From assembly GCA_018223415.1 (NCBI GenBank), contig JAGTTQ010000001.1, forward strand, positions 3,025,365 through 3,089,364: a DNA stretch of 64,000 nucleotides, read 5' to 3'. The stretch's first letter is position 1. Each line of letters begins with the position of its first letter. Source of the DNA: Eubacteriaceae bacterium Marseille-Q4139 (GTDB taxonomy: Bacteria; Bacillota; Clostridia; Lachnospirales; Lachnospiraceae). Under the pieces are notes generated by a model. That model was not told the origin of the DNA and made no database searches. It worked only from the letters and a program-made list of their open reading frames with translations. Below, in pieces: positions 15,903 to 25,854 of this stretch. The position numbers and the translations under genes are program-made.

Positions 15903-18900
15903 GTGTCACTGAAACTTATGATCGGCGGCTCCGGTTCCGGAAAGACGGAGCTTCTGTATAAAAATATGATTGATATGTCCCTGGCGGAGCCGGACGGCCG
16001 GTTTTTCATCATTGTCCCGGAGCAGGCCACGATGCAGGCCCAGAAGGAGTTAATCCGCCTCCATCCGCAGCACGGCACCATGAACATCGACGTGTTAAGC
16101 TTTAAGCGACTGGCCTACCGCGTCTTTTCCGAGCTTTCCCTGCCGCAGCCGGCCCTTCTCGACGATACGGGGAAGGTGATGGTGTTAAGAAAGCTGGCCG
16201 GAGAGAAGAAAAAGGAACTTTCCATGTTCTCGTCCCACTTAAACCAGCCGGGGTTTCTGGACGAGGTAAAGTCCATGCTCTCGGAGCTTTACCAGTACGG
16301 CGTGAGCCCGGAAACGCTGAGGGCAGAGACGAAAAAGCCGGGTACAAGCAGGATTCTCTCGGGAAAGCTCGATGACATGTGCCTGCTTTATGAGGCCTTT
16401 AAGGAGTTCACAAAGGAGCGGTACATCACCATGGAAGAGCTCCTTGACGTGCTTTGCCGGGAAGTGCCGCGCTCCAAAATACTAAAGGACAGCGTCATCG
16501 CCCTCGATGGCTATACGGGCTTTACGCCGGTGCAGTACCGGCTCATCGGCCTGCTTTTAAAAACCTGCCGCAGGCTTTTCGTCACGGTGACGGCGACGGA
16601 AAATGAAAATCTGTTTGAGGCCGGGCGCGAGTCCGACCTGTTTGACATGAGCCGGAAGATGGCCGGGAAGCTGGCGGCCATCTGTAAGGAAGCCGGAACA
16701 GAGCTGGAACAGAGCGAGGTTTTAAGGACGCGGCCGCTTGCGCGGTTTCAAAAGAGCCCGGCCCTCGATTATCTGGAGCGGACAGCCTTCCGCTATCCCT
16801 ACCGCCCCTTTAAGGGAAAGGCCGGGGAGCTTTTCTTCGTGCAGGCGGAGAACCCGGCCGACGAGGCGGAGTTTGCGGCCTGCGAGATGGAGCGGCTTGT
16901 CAAGGAAGAGGGGTACCGCTACCGGGACATGGCCGTCGTCTGCGGCGACTTGTCCGGCTATTCCAGGGAGCTGGTGCGCCGGTTCGAGGAATACGGCATC
17001 CCGTTTTTCCTGGACGAGAAAAAGGACGTGACGGGAAATCCCATGATCCGTCTCATAAAAAGCAGCCTGTCCGTCCTCCAGGGCGGCTTCGACTACGAGA
17101 GCATGTTCCAGTACCTGCGGACGGGCCTTGTGAGCGGGGAAACGGAAAAAATAGACCGACTGGAGAATTATGTGCGGGCGTTGGGGATCCGTGGTTTTTC
17201 TAAGTGGGATTCGGCCTGGGAGCGGGTTTATGAAGGCGGGGAGCACATAAACCTTGTGGAATTAAACGAATTCCGGGAGGAAATCCTGGCGCCGCTCAAA
17301 AGCTTTCGTGAGAAAACGGAAGGGCAGGCGGACATCGGCACGATGACGAAGGCGCTTACGGGGCTTTTGGAGGAGCTTTCCGTCGAGCAGAAGCTCTTAA
17401 AAATAAGCGCGGACTTTGCTGCGGCCGGAGACTATGCCATGGCAAAGGAGTATGAACAGATTTACGGCCTCGTCATGGAGCTTTTCGAGAAACTGTATGA
17501 CCTTCTGGGGGACGAGACTGTGTCGAAAAAGGAGTACGGCGGGATTCTTTCGGCTGGCCTTTCCAGGCTCCAGGTGGGGCTGATTCCGGCCTGCGTCGAC
17601 CGTACGGCAGCCGGAGATTTAAAGAGGACGCGTCTGGAAAACATCCGTGCCCTGTTTTTCGTTGGTGTCAATGAGGGCATCGTCCCGGCCGATGCGGGCC
17701 GCGGCGGGATTCTCACGGAACAGGAGCGGGAGCTTTTAAAAAGCCATGAGATCGAGCTGGCGCCCACGGCAAGGGAAGAGGGCTTCATGCAGCGGTTTTA
17801 CTTATACCTTGCCATGACGAAGCCTTCGGAGCGGCTCTACCTTTCCTGGTCGGGGCTTTCCGCCGAGGGAAAAACCATGCGTCCGTCAAGCGTCATAAAC
17901 CAGATGAGAAAGCGGTTCCCGGAAAATCCCGTTCTCGAAGCGGTAGCCTTAAGGAAGCCGGCCGCCGCCAGGCCTTCGGCGAGAAAGGCCGTCGTCCGCG
18001 CGCTGGAGGAGCCGGGGACAATTTTAGAAAACCGGGAGTTTGCAGCCCTCTACGGCTGGCTTTCCGGCGAGGGCGGTGAGAAAGAACGGATGGAGCGGCT
18101 GGCAGAGGCGGCCTCCTATGCCTATAAGGCCCACGGAATCGGACATGCGGCCGCCCTGGAGCTTTATGGTCAGATGTTAAACGGCAGCGTCACCCGACTC
18201 GAGCAGTACGCGGCCTGCGCCTGCGCCCACTTTTTAAGCTACGGGCTGGAACTTAAAAAACGGCGGGAATACGAAATCGACCTCTCGGACATGGGAAACC
18301 TGTTCCATCAGTCCTTAGACCTGTTTTTCCGTACCGTTAAGGAAAACGGCGAGGACTTCCGCGCCATCGGCGACGAGGAGCGAAAGCGCCTTGTGGCAGA
18401 CTGTGTCGGGCAGGTTTCGGCGAAATACCGGAACACGATTCTAAAAAGCTCCGCCAGGAACAGCTATCTGATAAAAAAGGTGGAGGCGATCACCGACAGG
18501 ACGATCCGCGCTTTGATCTACCAGATTAAGAAAGGCGATTTCGAGCCGGCCGCCTTCGAGGTGGAGGTAAACAGCCGGTTTGCCCTTGCGGACGGCGGGG
18601 CCATGAACTTAAAGGGCCGCATCGACCGGCTGGATACCTGCGAGGACGGCGACACCATTTACGTGAAAATCATGGATTATAAGTCCGGCAGCACCTCCTT
18701 TGACCTGGCGCTCCTTTACCGCGGCCTCCAGCTTCAGCTTGTTGTCTATCTGGATGCGGCTATGGATCTTTTAAAGCGCAGGAACCCGGGAAAGCAGGTG
18801 GAACCGGCCGGGATTTTTTACTATCATATCGCCGATCCGTCGGTGGAGCGGGAGGAAGGCATGACGGAAGAAGCTGCCGAAGCGGCGATTCTTAGAAAGC

Positions 18901-19298
18901 TTCGGATGAACGGCCTGGCAAACAGTAACCTCGAGGTGATCCGTCACATGGATAAGGAGATCGAGACCGAGTCGGACGTGATTCCCGTGGCTCTTAAAAA
19001 CGGCATTCTCCAGGAGGCGAAATCGTCGGCAGCCGGCGGGAAGCGGTTCTCCCGCCTGACCGGCTTTGTGAAGGACAGCCTCATCCGCATGGGAGAAGAA
19101 ATTTTAGACGGAGAGACGGCAGTCAATCCCTATAAGCAGGGGAACCGGACGGCCTGCGACTACTGCCCTTACCACAGCATCTGCGGCTTTGACTTAAAGA
19201 CAAAGGGCTACGGCTTCAGGCGGTTCCGCCCCATGAAGGCTGAGGAAATCTGGAAGGAAATCGAGGGTGAAGAAGAGGAGGACGGCGAAAATGGCTGA
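15903..19298 (+). CDS. addB: ATP-dependent helicase/nuclease subunit B (AddB)
   Basis: AddB forms the AddAB helicase-nuclease that resects double-strand breaks for RecA-dependent repair. The 1131-residue protein has an N-terminal Walker A (GGSGSGKTE, K14), helicase-like middle regions (FFVGVNEGIVPAD), and a C-terminal RecB-type nuclease with IMDYKSG. The Fe-S cluster ligands are visible: C772 or C774, and C1085, C1088 and C1094 (CDYCPYHSIC). GTG start at 15903 with AAAGGAGGATATC upstream. It overlaps addA by 8 bases. Confidence 0.95.
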   Translation: MSLKLMIGGSGSGKTELLYKNMIDMSLAEPDGRFFIIVPEQATMQAQKELIRLHPQHGTMNIDVLSFKRLAYRVFSELSLPQPALLDDTGKVMVLRKLAGEKKKELSMFSSHLNQPGFLDEVKSMLSELYQYGVSPETLRAETKKPGTSRILSGKLDDMCLLYEAFKEFTKERYITMEELLDVLCREVPRSKILKDSVIALDGYTGFTPVQYRLIGLLLKTCRRLFVTVTATENENLFEAGRESDLFDMSRKMAGKLAAICKEAGTELEQSEVLRTRPLARFQKSPALDYLERTAFRYPYRPFKGKAGELFFVQAENPADEAEFAACEMERLVKEEGYRYRDMAVVCGDLSGYSRELVRRFEEYGIPFFLDEKKDVTGNPMIRLIKSSLSVLQGGFDYESMFQYLRTGLVSGETEKIDRLENYVRALGIRGFSKWDSAWERVYEGGEHINLVELNEFREEILAPLKSFREKTEGQADIGTMTKALTGLLEELSVEQKLLKISADFAAAGDYAMAKEYEQIYGLVMELFEKLYDLLGDETVSKKEYGGILSAGLSRLQVGLIPACVDRTAAGDLKRTRLENIRALFFVGVNEGIVPADAGRGGILTEQERELLKSHEIELAPTAREEGFMQRFYLYLAMTKPSERLYLSWSGLSAEGKTMRPSSVINQMRKRFPENPVLEAVALRKPAAARPSARKAVVRALEEPGTILENREFAALYGWLSGEGGEKERMERLAEAASYAYKAHGIGHAAALELYGQMLNGSVTRLEQYAACACAHFLSYGLELKKRREYEIDLSDMGNLFHQSLDLFFRTVKENGEDFRAIGDEERKRLVADCVGQVSAKYRNTILKSSARNSYLIKKVEAITDRTIRALIYQIKKGDFEPAAFEVEVNSRFALADGGAMNLKGRIDRLDTCEDGDTIYVKIMDYKSGSTSFDLALLYRGLQLQLVVYLDAAMDLLKRRNPGKQVEPAGIFYYHIADPSVEREEGMTEEAAEAAILRKLRMNGLANSNLEVIRHMDKEIETESDVIPVALKNGILQEAKSSAAGGKRFSRLTGFVKDSLIRMGEEILDGETAVNPYKQGNRTACDYCPYHSICGFDLKTKGYGFRRFRPMKAEEIWKEIEGEEEEDGENG

Positions 19299-22200
19299 GA
19301 TGACATGGACAGAGGAACAGAAAAAAGTCATTGACTTAAGGAACCGGAACCTTCTCGTGTCGGCGGCCGCGGGCAGCGGGAAGACGGCCGTCCTCGTGGA
19401 GCGGATTCTCCAGATGATTACCGATAGGGAACACCCGGTGGACATCGACCGGCTCCTCGTCATGACATTTACGAAGGCGGCGGCGGCCGAGATGCGGGAA
19501 CGGATCGGAGAGGCGCTTGAAAAGCGCCTGGAGGAATCGCCGGGGGATGAGAACCTGGAACGCCAGTCCACGCTTTTAAACCATGCGCGGATTACCACCA
19601 TCGACAGCTTCTGCCTGTCGCTTTTAAAGGAACACTTTCACGAGCTGGACATCGACCCGGGCTTTCGCACCGGCGATGAGGGCGAGCTGCTTTTAATCCA
19701 GGCCGACGTGATGAAGGAGCTTTTGGAGAACTATTACGGCCGCGGGGACGAGGCCTTTTTCCGGTTCGTGGACACCTACGCCCAGGGGCGCACCGACGCC
19801 GGGCTTGAGGAATATATTCTTAAGGTCTGGCAGTTTGCCCAGAGCAGCCCGTGGCCGGAGGAATGGTTTTTAAAGTGCAGAAACGAGCTTTCCATGGAGG
19901 CGGACGGGGATTTTAAAGAGACAGAATGGATGAAATTCCTGATTGCCGACGTGAAAAAACAGGCGGGAGAGTATCTGGAACTGCTCTCTGAGGCCGTGGA
20001 GACGGCAGAGGAGGACGACGGCCCCCAGGCGTACCTTCCGATGCTTTCGGAGGACGTGAGGGCCATGGAGGCGCTTTCCGTGGCAGAGACCTACGAGGAA
20101 ATCTGCGAAGCTCTTGAAAAGCCCATGTTCGGCCGCCTGGCAGCCGTCCGCGGAAAAAACGTGGATCCGGCAAAGAAAGAATTTGCAGCCGGACTCCGAA
20201 ACCGGGCAAAGGACGGCGTAAAGAAAGTAAAGGCGCTCTACCTTCCGGGCACCGTCACGGAAGTGGCCGCTGACATGGCCGCCTGCCTCGGGCCGGTTTC
20301 CATGCTTTTGGAGCTTTCGGAGGAATTTATGCGCCGCTACCAGGAGGCCAAAAAGGAAAAGGATCTGGTAGATTTTAATGACATGGAGCACTTTGCCTTA
20401 AAAATCCTCACGGGAGATTCCCCCGACCATGCGCCGGGGCCGGCGGCCGACGAGTTAAGCCGGTTTTACGAGGAAATCCTCGTAGACGAGTACCAGGACA
20501 GCAACCAGGTTCAGGAAACCATCGTGGACTGCATCTCAAGAAAGCGGTTTGGCACGCCAAACGTCTTCATGGTGGGCGACGTGAAGCAGAGCATCTATAA
20601 ATTCCGCCTGGCAAAGCCGGAGCTTTTCTTAAAAAAATATGAGGAATACCCCAAAGAGGACGGGCCGTACCAGAAAATCGAGCTCCATAAAAACTTTAGG
20701 AGCCGCCCCCAGGTCTTAAAAAGCGTCAATGACCTGTTTTACGGCATCATGACAAAGAGCCTCGGGGACATTGCATACACCGACGACGCGGCCCTCTACC
20801 CCGGCGCCGCCTACCCGGAGCCGGAGAGCGACATGGGGACGGAGCTTTATCTTTTAAACACCGGCGACAGCTTTTTTTCCGGCCTTGACGAGGAAAAGGC
20901 CGACTATACGGCAAAGGAGGCGGAGGCCAGGCTTGTGGCTTCCAAAATCCGGGAGCTCACCGACCCGGAGACGGGTATGAAGGTCTGGAACCAGAAAAAA
21001 GGCGTCTATGAGCCGTTAAAAAAACGGGACATCGTGATTCTTCTTCGGAGCCTTTCCGGGTGGGCCGAGGAATTTTTAAGCGTATTAAGCTCCGAGGGGA
21101 TCCCGGCCTTTGCCGAGTCCCGCACCGGATATTTTTCGGCTATTGAGGTGGAAACGGTCTTAAACATGCTGGCTCTGGTGGATAACCCCATGCAGGACAT
21201 CCCCCTGGCCGGCGTCCTCCGCTCGCCCATGGTGGGAATGACGGAGGAAGAGCTTGCAAAAATCCAGGCGGCTTTTAAGAAAAATCCGGAAAAGGGACAG
21301 GACAGAGGGCTTTATGCGGCCGTCCGCGATTATCGTTCCATGGGCTCCGAGGCGGAGATAAAAGGGAAGCTGGAGAAATTCTGGGAGCTTTTAGATTCCC
21401 TTCGGAAAGAGGCCGTCCATCTTCCCGTCCACCGGCTGATCTACCGGATCTTCGACGCGACCGGATACTACGACTATGTGTCGGCCATGCCGGCGGGGAA
21501 GACGAGGAAGGCCAACCTGGACATGCTAATCCAGCGGGCGTCGGCCTATGAAAAGACCAGCTATCAGAGCCTGTTTGACTTTATCCGCTACATTGAGAAG
21601 CTGAAAAAATACAACACGGATTTCGGGGAAGCCGCCAGGTTCGGGGAAAACGAGGATGCCGTGCGGATCATGAGCATCCATAAGAGCAAGGGGCTGGAGT
21701 TCCCGGTGGTGTTCCTGGCCGGAGCGGGAAAGCAGTTTAATCGCCAGGATTCCAGAGGGAAAATCCTGATTGACGACGCCCTTGGCATTGCGGCGGACTT
21801 TTTTGACCCGGAATTAAAGCTCAAGGCGCCGACCTTAAAAAAGAACGTCCTAAGCCGCAGGATGAATCTGGAAAACATGGGAGAAGAACTGCGTATTTTG
21901 TACGTTGCCATGACACGGGCCAGGGAGAAGCTCATCATCACGGCCGGAGACAAATACCTGGAAAACAAGCTGGAAAAATGGGCCGGTGTTTCGGAAACCT
22001 CCGGGCCGCTTCCCTTTACGGCACTTTCCGGCGCAGGCTCTTATCTTGAGTGGCTTCTCATGGCCGCCGGGCAGACGAAGGACAGTATCCGCATGGCCGA
22101 GGTGAAGGCGGAGACGTTATTGTCGGAAGAAAAGAAGATGCAGGGGGAGAAGGAGAGCCTCTGGTGGTATTTAAAGGAGCTCAGAGAACAGGGAATTGTG

Positions 22201-23016
22201 GAAGAAGCGGAGCGGGAGAAGTTAAAAGAGCTTTTGGATTTCCGGTATCCTTACGAGGCCGACAAAACGCTCCATGCGAAGCTGTCGGTTTCGGAATTAA
22301 AGGAGCGGGGGCAGTTTGCCGACGATGCCGAGAGCGATTTCCTGCCGACGATCCCGGCGTTTATGCGGGAGGAGGAACCGCGGCGGAGGCCGGATGCGGG
22401 AGAATCGTCCCCGGGCGAAGCCGCTCCCACGGCACCGGCCCCCAAACCCGCTGTCAAAGACCTGCCCGCCGCCCCGCTGCCCCGCCTTTCCGGCGCCGGA
22501 GGCGCCTTCCGGGGAACTGCCTACCACCGGGCGCTGGAGCTTCTGGACTTTAAAAACACGGAATGCGCGGATGACATCCGAAGCCAGTTAAAAGAATGGG
22601 AGGAAAGCGGCCGGATGGATGCGGCTGCCGTAAAGCTGGTGCGCCCCTATGTGCTGGAACAGTTCTTAAAATCCCCGCTGGCAGAGCGGATGCGCGCGGC
22701 AGACAAAAAAGGCCGCCTCTATAAAGAGCGCCAGTTTGTCATCGGCATCCCGGCCAGGGAGATGGACGAGGCGGACTCCGATGAGCTGGTACTGATCCAG
22801 GGAATCATGGACGCCTGGTTCGAGGAAGAGGACGGCGCCGTCCTTGTGGATTATAAGACTGACCGGGTGCCGGAGGGCGGGGAACAGATTCTCATCGACC
22901 GGTACGGCGCCCAGATGCAGTATTACAGCCGCGCCCTGTCCCAGATCACGGGAAAGCCGGTGAAAGAAGCGCTCCTTTACTCCCTGACGCTCCAGAAGGC
23001 CATCAGAGTGAAGTGA
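19291..23016 (+). CDS. addA: ATP-dependent helicase/nuclease subunit A (AddA)
   Basis: AddA is the UvrD-type motor and second nuclease subunit of AddAB. The 1241-residue sequence starts MAEMTWTEEQ, has Walker A SAAAGSGKTAVL (K31), the DEYQDSN motif II, QSIYKFR, the late helicase motif IMSIHKSKGLEFP and YVAMTRAREKL, and a C-terminal nuclease domain with VDYKTDRV. The ATG at 19291 is preferred to one at 19267 because GAGGAGGACGG lies just upstream. Its stop overlaps the end of the convergent LysR gene by 14 bases. Confidence 0.95.
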   Translation: MAEMTWTEEQKKVIDLRNRNLLVSAAAGSGKTAVLVERILQMITDREHPVDIDRLLVMTFTKAAAAEMRERIGEALEKRLEESPGDENLERQSTLLNHARITTIDSFCLSLLKEHFHELDIDPGFRTGDEGELLLIQADVMKELLENYYGRGDEAFFRFVDTYAQGRTDAGLEEYILKVWQFAQSSPWPEEWFLKCRNELSMEADGDFKETEWMKFLIADVKKQAGEYLELLSEAVETAEEDDGPQAYLPMLSEDVRAMEALSVAETYEEICEALEKPMFGRLAAVRGKNVDPAKKEFAAGLRNRAKDGVKKVKALYLPGTVTEVAADMAACLGPVSMLLELSEEFMRRYQEAKKEKDLVDFNDMEHFALKILTGDSPDHAPGPAADELSRFYEEILVDEYQDSNQVQETIVDCISRKRFGTPNVFMVGDVKQSIYKFRLAKPELFLKKYEEYPKEDGPYQKIELHKNFRSRPQVLKSVNDLFYGIMTKSLGDIAYTDDAALYPGAAYPEPESDMGTELYLLNTGDSFFSGLDEEKADYTAKEAEARLVASKIRELTDPETGMKVWNQKKGVYEPLKKRDIVILLRSLSGWAEEFLSVLSSEGIPAFAESRTGYFSAIEVETVLNMLALVDNPMQDIPLAGVLRSPMVGMTEEELAKIQAAFKKNPEKGQDRGLYAAVRDYRSMGSEAEIKGKLEKFWELLDSLRKEAVHLPVHRLIYRIFDATGYYDYVSAMPAGKTRKANLDMLIQRASAYEKTSYQSLFDFIRYIEKLKKYNTDFGEAARFGENEDAVRIMSIHKSKGLEFPVVFLAGAGKQFNRQDSRGKILIDDALGIAADFFDPELKLKAPTLKKNVLSRRMNLENMGEELRILYVAMTRAREKLIITAGDKYLENKLEKWAGVSETSGPLPFTALSGAGSYLEWLLMAAGQTKDSIRMAEVKAETLLSEEKKMQGEKESLWWYLKELREQGIVEEAEREKLKELLDFRYPYEADKTLHAKLSVSELKERGQFADDAESDFLPTIPAFMREEEPRRRPDAGESSPGEAAPTAPAPKPAVKDLPAAPLPRLSGAGGAFRGTAYHRALELLDFKNTECADDIRSQLKEWEESGRMDAAAVKLVRPYVLEQFLKSPLAERMRAADKKGRLYKERQFVIGIPAREMDEADSDELVLIQGIMDAWFEEEDGAVLVDYKTDRVPEGGEQILIDRYGAQMQYYSRALSQITGKPVKEALLYSLTLQKAIRVK

Positions 23017-23938
23017 GCCGTTTTTCCACCTCCGAAAGGAACTCCTCCGTAACCGGGTTCACGGCTGTGCCGGCCGGCAGCAGGTAGCCGAACTCCAGCA
23101 TGAAGCTGCACCCCTCCACCGGCACGGAAATCAGGTCGTAAAGGGCGCGCTGGCCGGAAAAATCGTGGATCCCGATGCTGTAAAAATCGCTTTCCGAGAT
23201 CAGATGGAGAAGCGAGGCCCGGTCGGATAAGTACACGATTTTCGGGCTCCTGTTGAGATTATAATAGGAAGAGCCGCAGTTAATCTGAAAGGAAAAATCT
23301 TCATACTGGCCGGTGTAGCGGACGAGGCCGTAGGGAGCGAGGTTTTCCAGGGTGACAGGCTTTCCATCCCGGATGAGCGGGTGGCGGCCGGAGAGGATGA
23401 TGTGGGGGACAACCTGGGAGATAAAATGGTAGGCTAACCCCTTTGCGGCCAGGTTTTCCTTGACCTCGCCGGATTTCCGGCTGTCGAAATGGATGACGCC
23501 CACGTTGGCCTGACCGGAGAATACGTCGTCGATGACTTCCTCGGTGCTCCCTTCCTTCAACTGGTGGGAGAAGGCCGGTTCATGGCCATGGCTCTGAACC
23601 ACATGGATAAAGGAGTCCATGATGTGCGACCATTTCGTGCAGGAAACGATGAGGGGCGCCGGGGAAAGGGCCGGTTGGGAAAAGGAAGTCCTAAGCTTTC
23701 TCGCCTCCCGGACGACGGCCTCGGCGCCGGAGAGGAACCGTTCCCCGTCCGGCGTCAGGATGATCCCGCTTCTTGTGCGCTGCATCAGCACGGTGCCCAG
23801 ATCGTTTTCCAGGTCGGTGATGAGCTTCCCAAGATAGGGCTGTGAGATATAGAGGGCCTGGGCGGCCTTGTTGATGGAGCCTGCCTGGGCCACGGTCAGA
23901 AAGTATTCCAGATGCTTGATGTTTAAATTGAGATCCAA
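23003..23938 (-). CDS. LysR family transcriptional regulator
   Basis: A LysR regulator of 311 residues. The N-terminal winged HTH is clear (HLEYFLTVAQAGSINKAAQAL, then SQPYLGKLITDLE), followed by a periplasmic-binding-like effector domain of about 210 residues. A TTG start at 23938 is preferred because GGAGG stands 7 bases before it; an ATG 7 codons upstream (23959) would place that ribosome site inside the gene. It is divergent from glutaminase and so is the probable regulator of glsA and of itself. Confidence 0.85.
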   Translation of the reverse strand: MDLNLNIKHLEYFLTVAQAGSINKAAQALYISQPYLGKLITDLENDLGTVLMQRTRSGIILTPDGERFLSGAEAVVREARKLRTSFSQPALSPAPLIVSCTKWSHIMDSFIHVVQSHGHEPAFSHQLKEGSTEEVIDDVFSGQANVGVIHFDSRKSGEVKENLAAKGLAYHFISQVVPHIILSGRHPLIRDGKPVTLENLAPYGLVRYTGQYEDFSFQINCGSSYYNLNRSPKIVYLSDRASLLHLISESDFYSIGIHDFSGQRALYDLISVPVEGCSFMLEFGYLLPAGTAVNPVTEEFLSEVEKRLTSL

Positions 23939-23989
23939 AAAATCGCCTCCATGTGCCATGTTCCGCCCTTAAATCCAGGGGATATAAGG

Positions 23990-24023
23990 GTTATAACAGA
24001 TTCGTACTATACAGTTATAACTG
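23990..24023. promoter_or_regulatory. Paired GTTATAAC boxes between lysR and glsA
   Basis: Two identical palindromes GTTATAAC occur at 23990-23997 and 24014-24021, 24 bases apart; the second extends to a perfect 12-bp palindrome CAGTTATAACTG (24012-24023). Location between divergent genes and overlap with the glsA promoter suggest LysR-type binding sites. Confidence 0.55.
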
Positions 24024-24036
24024 GACTGATTATACT
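24008..24036 (+). promoter_or_regulatory. Probable glsA promoter
   Basis: TATACA (24008-24013), a 17-base spacer holding one GTTATAAC box, then TATACT (24031-24036). A poor -35 and an operator in the spacer fit activator or repressor control. Confidence 0.5.
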
Positions 24037-24073
24037 GGAAGCAGAAGAAAAATGCAATCGGAGGTGCGGGAAC

Positions 24074-24991
24074 ATGCAGAAATTTTTAGAAAAAGCCCTT
24101 ACAATCGGACGGGAGTACATAAAGGACGGCAAGGTGGCCTCCTATATCCCGGAACTCTCCCGCGCCGACAAAAACAGCCTGGGAATCTGTGTGCTTACGG
24201 AGTCGGGCGAGCGGTACGCGGCCGGAGATACGAAGACGCGGTTCACGATCCAGAGCATTTCCAAGGTGATTTCCCTGGCGGCGGCCCTGGAGCGCTGCGG
24301 CTTTGACCGCGTCTTTGAGAAAATGAGCATGGAGCCGTCCGGCGACGCCTTCAACTCCCTTGTGAAGCTGGATCTTGCCAGTGACAAGCCCTTTAATCCC
24401 ATGATTAACGCCGGTGCCATCACGACAGCCGGGTATCTTGTAAAAGATACAAGCTTTGAGGACATGCTTTCCTACGCCAGGCGCATCTGCATGGACGATG
24501 GAATCGTCCTGGACGAGACGGTCTACCAGTCGGAGATGAGCCACTGCGCCAGAAACCGCGCCATCGCCTATCTGCTTCAGAGCAAAGGGATCCTGGAAAA
24601 CGACGTGGAGGAAAGCCTGGATCTCTACATCCGCATGTGCTCCTTAAGCGTGACGGCGGAGAGCCTGGCGGGGCTTGGCCTCGTCCTCGCAAACGACGGG
24701 ATCCACCCGAAGACCGGCGAGCGGCTTCTGGACTCGGACGCCGTCCGCATCGTAAAAACCATCATGTTCACCTGCGGCATGTACGACGGTTCCGGCGAAT
24801 TTGCCGTCCGCGTCGGCATCCCCACAAAGAGCGGCGTCGGCGGCGGCCTCCTCTCCGTGGTGGAGCGGCGGATGGGAATCGGCATCTACGGGCCGGCCCT
24901 CGATGAAAAAGGAAACAGCATCGCCGGCAGGCATATGCTGGAATACCTGTCAGAGATGCTGCATCTTCACATTTTCGGCGGGGGAAGGTGA
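24074..24991 (+). CDS. glsA: Glutaminase A
   Basis: Glutaminase hydrolyses glutamine to glutamate and ammonia in the cytoplasm. The 305-residue product has the serine-dependent beta-lactamase-like catalytic pair S61-x-x-K64 (QSISKVISL), then PFNPMINAGAI, the SEMSHCARNRA region and the C-terminal TKSGVGGG loop. Length matches the family (about 305-310). The ATG at 24074 has GGAGG 9 bases upstream. It is divergent from a LysR regulator and may feed nitrogen metabolism together with the downstream core genes, though it is not in their operon. Confidence 0.95.
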   Translation: MQKFLEKALTIGREYIKDGKVASYIPELSRADKNSLGICVLTESGERYAAGDTKTRFTIQSISKVISLAAALERCGFDRVFEKMSMEPSGDAFNSLVKLDLASDKPFNPMINAGAITTAGYLVKDTSFEDMLSYARRICMDDGIVLDETVYQSEMSHCARNRAIAYLLQSKGILENDVEESLDLYIRMCSLSVTAESLAGLGLVLANDGIHPKTGERLLDSDAVRIVKTIMFTCGMYDGSGEFAVRVGIPTKSGVGGGLLSVVERRMGIGIYGPALDEKGNSIAGRHMLEYLSEMLHLHIFGGGR

Positions 24992-24993
24992 GC

Positions 24994-25614
24994 CTATTCC
25001 CCCGCGATCAGTTCTTTTCCGTAAGGAAGCGTCAAAATCCAGTCACAGAAATCATGCCATTCGGAAAGCTTGTGGCCCTTTCTCGCAAAATAGATATTGA
25101 TGAGAGTCTCATAATTCAGCGTGCAGGTACGCATCTGGTTGTAGCTTTCCGGAAGAAGCTGGATCAGATCGTACCAGTCTTCCTTGTTTTTCCCTTCGTT
25201 TACATATTTTAAGCGGATGGCCTCCAGCCGTTCCACGACGGTTTCCATGAAGGCAAGCGTTTCCGGAGTCATATGATCGTGGCTGAAATCGTCCATGGAA
25301 AAGGGTTTGCTGTGGATTTTATGCATGGTGCTGGTGGAGTTAGCCACCGTTGCGATTTTATAGGTGTCGTACTCCTTCCACCAGTAAATCGGCGCCGTGA
25401 TGTCCACGGACACGAACACCTGGCGGATGTATTTCCGGTGATCGCTTCCGGCCTTTCTTAAGCGCTTTGCCAGGTCTAAGTCGTTGGGGCCGAGCACGAA
25501 ATTCCCGTCTTCATCGTAATAGCTGTCCATGCGGGCCCAGCTATTCATGGGGTTCCTGGCGCCGCGGATGGCGTTTTCAAGGTTCATGACGCTTGTACGT
25601 TCAAATCGGATCAT
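24994..25614 (-). CDS. Hypothetical protein with YWWKEYDTYK motif (ThyX-like?)
   Basis: A 206-residue cytoplasmic protein with strongly conserved-looking aromatic and charged motifs: AGSDHRKYIRQ, DITAPIYWWKEYDTYKI, NSTSTMHKIHSK and SYNQMRTCTLNYETLINIYF. The run DTYK...NSTSTMHK is reminiscent of the flavin/dUMP motif of ThyX (RHR-x7-S), but it does not match exactly. It converges on glsA with a 2-base gap and lies near folA, which would suit a nucleotide or folate role; this is inference. A 13-bp palindrome GGAAATGATTTCC (25615-25627) directly precedes its start. Confidence 0.55.
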   Translation of the reverse strand: MIRFERTSVMNLENAIRGARNPMNSWARMDSYYDEDGNFVLGPNDLDLAKRLRKAGSDHRKYIRQVFVSVDITAPIYWWKEYDTYKIATVANSTSTMHKIHSKPFSMDDFSHDHMTPETLAFMETVVERLEAIRLKYVNEGKNKEDWYDLIQLLPESYNQMRTCTLNYETLINIYFARKGHKLSEWHDFCDWILTLPYGKELIAGE

Positions 25615-25786
25615 GGAAATGATTTCCTTTCTTATCTTAATGGGAGGCGGCCCGGAAGGCGGCCTTTTGGGGAAACAGTGACCTCGTCAGCGTTTTCTTA
25701 TCCATTATATCCGGCCGGGCATGGATATTCAAGACATATTTTTCTCATCCCGCGCCGTCTAAAACGGTTCCGTGCGATTTCCCTTC

Positions 25787-25815
25787 TTGCTTTCTTTCCG
25801 AAATCCTAGTATAAT
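25787..25815 (+). promoter_or_regulatory. Promoter of the MBL-fold/folA operon
   Basis: TTGCTT (25787-25792), a 17-base spacer and the consensus TATAAT (25810-25815), 39 bases before the start codon at 25855. Confidence 0.7.
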
Positions 25816-25854
25816 CCATAAGGATGGGCAGTTTTGCCCGGACATGGAGGAAAC

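Noticed and set aside
19870..20391. A 173-codon minus-strand frame opposite addA
   Set aside because: AddA is complete and well supported on the other strand; the frame has no motif.
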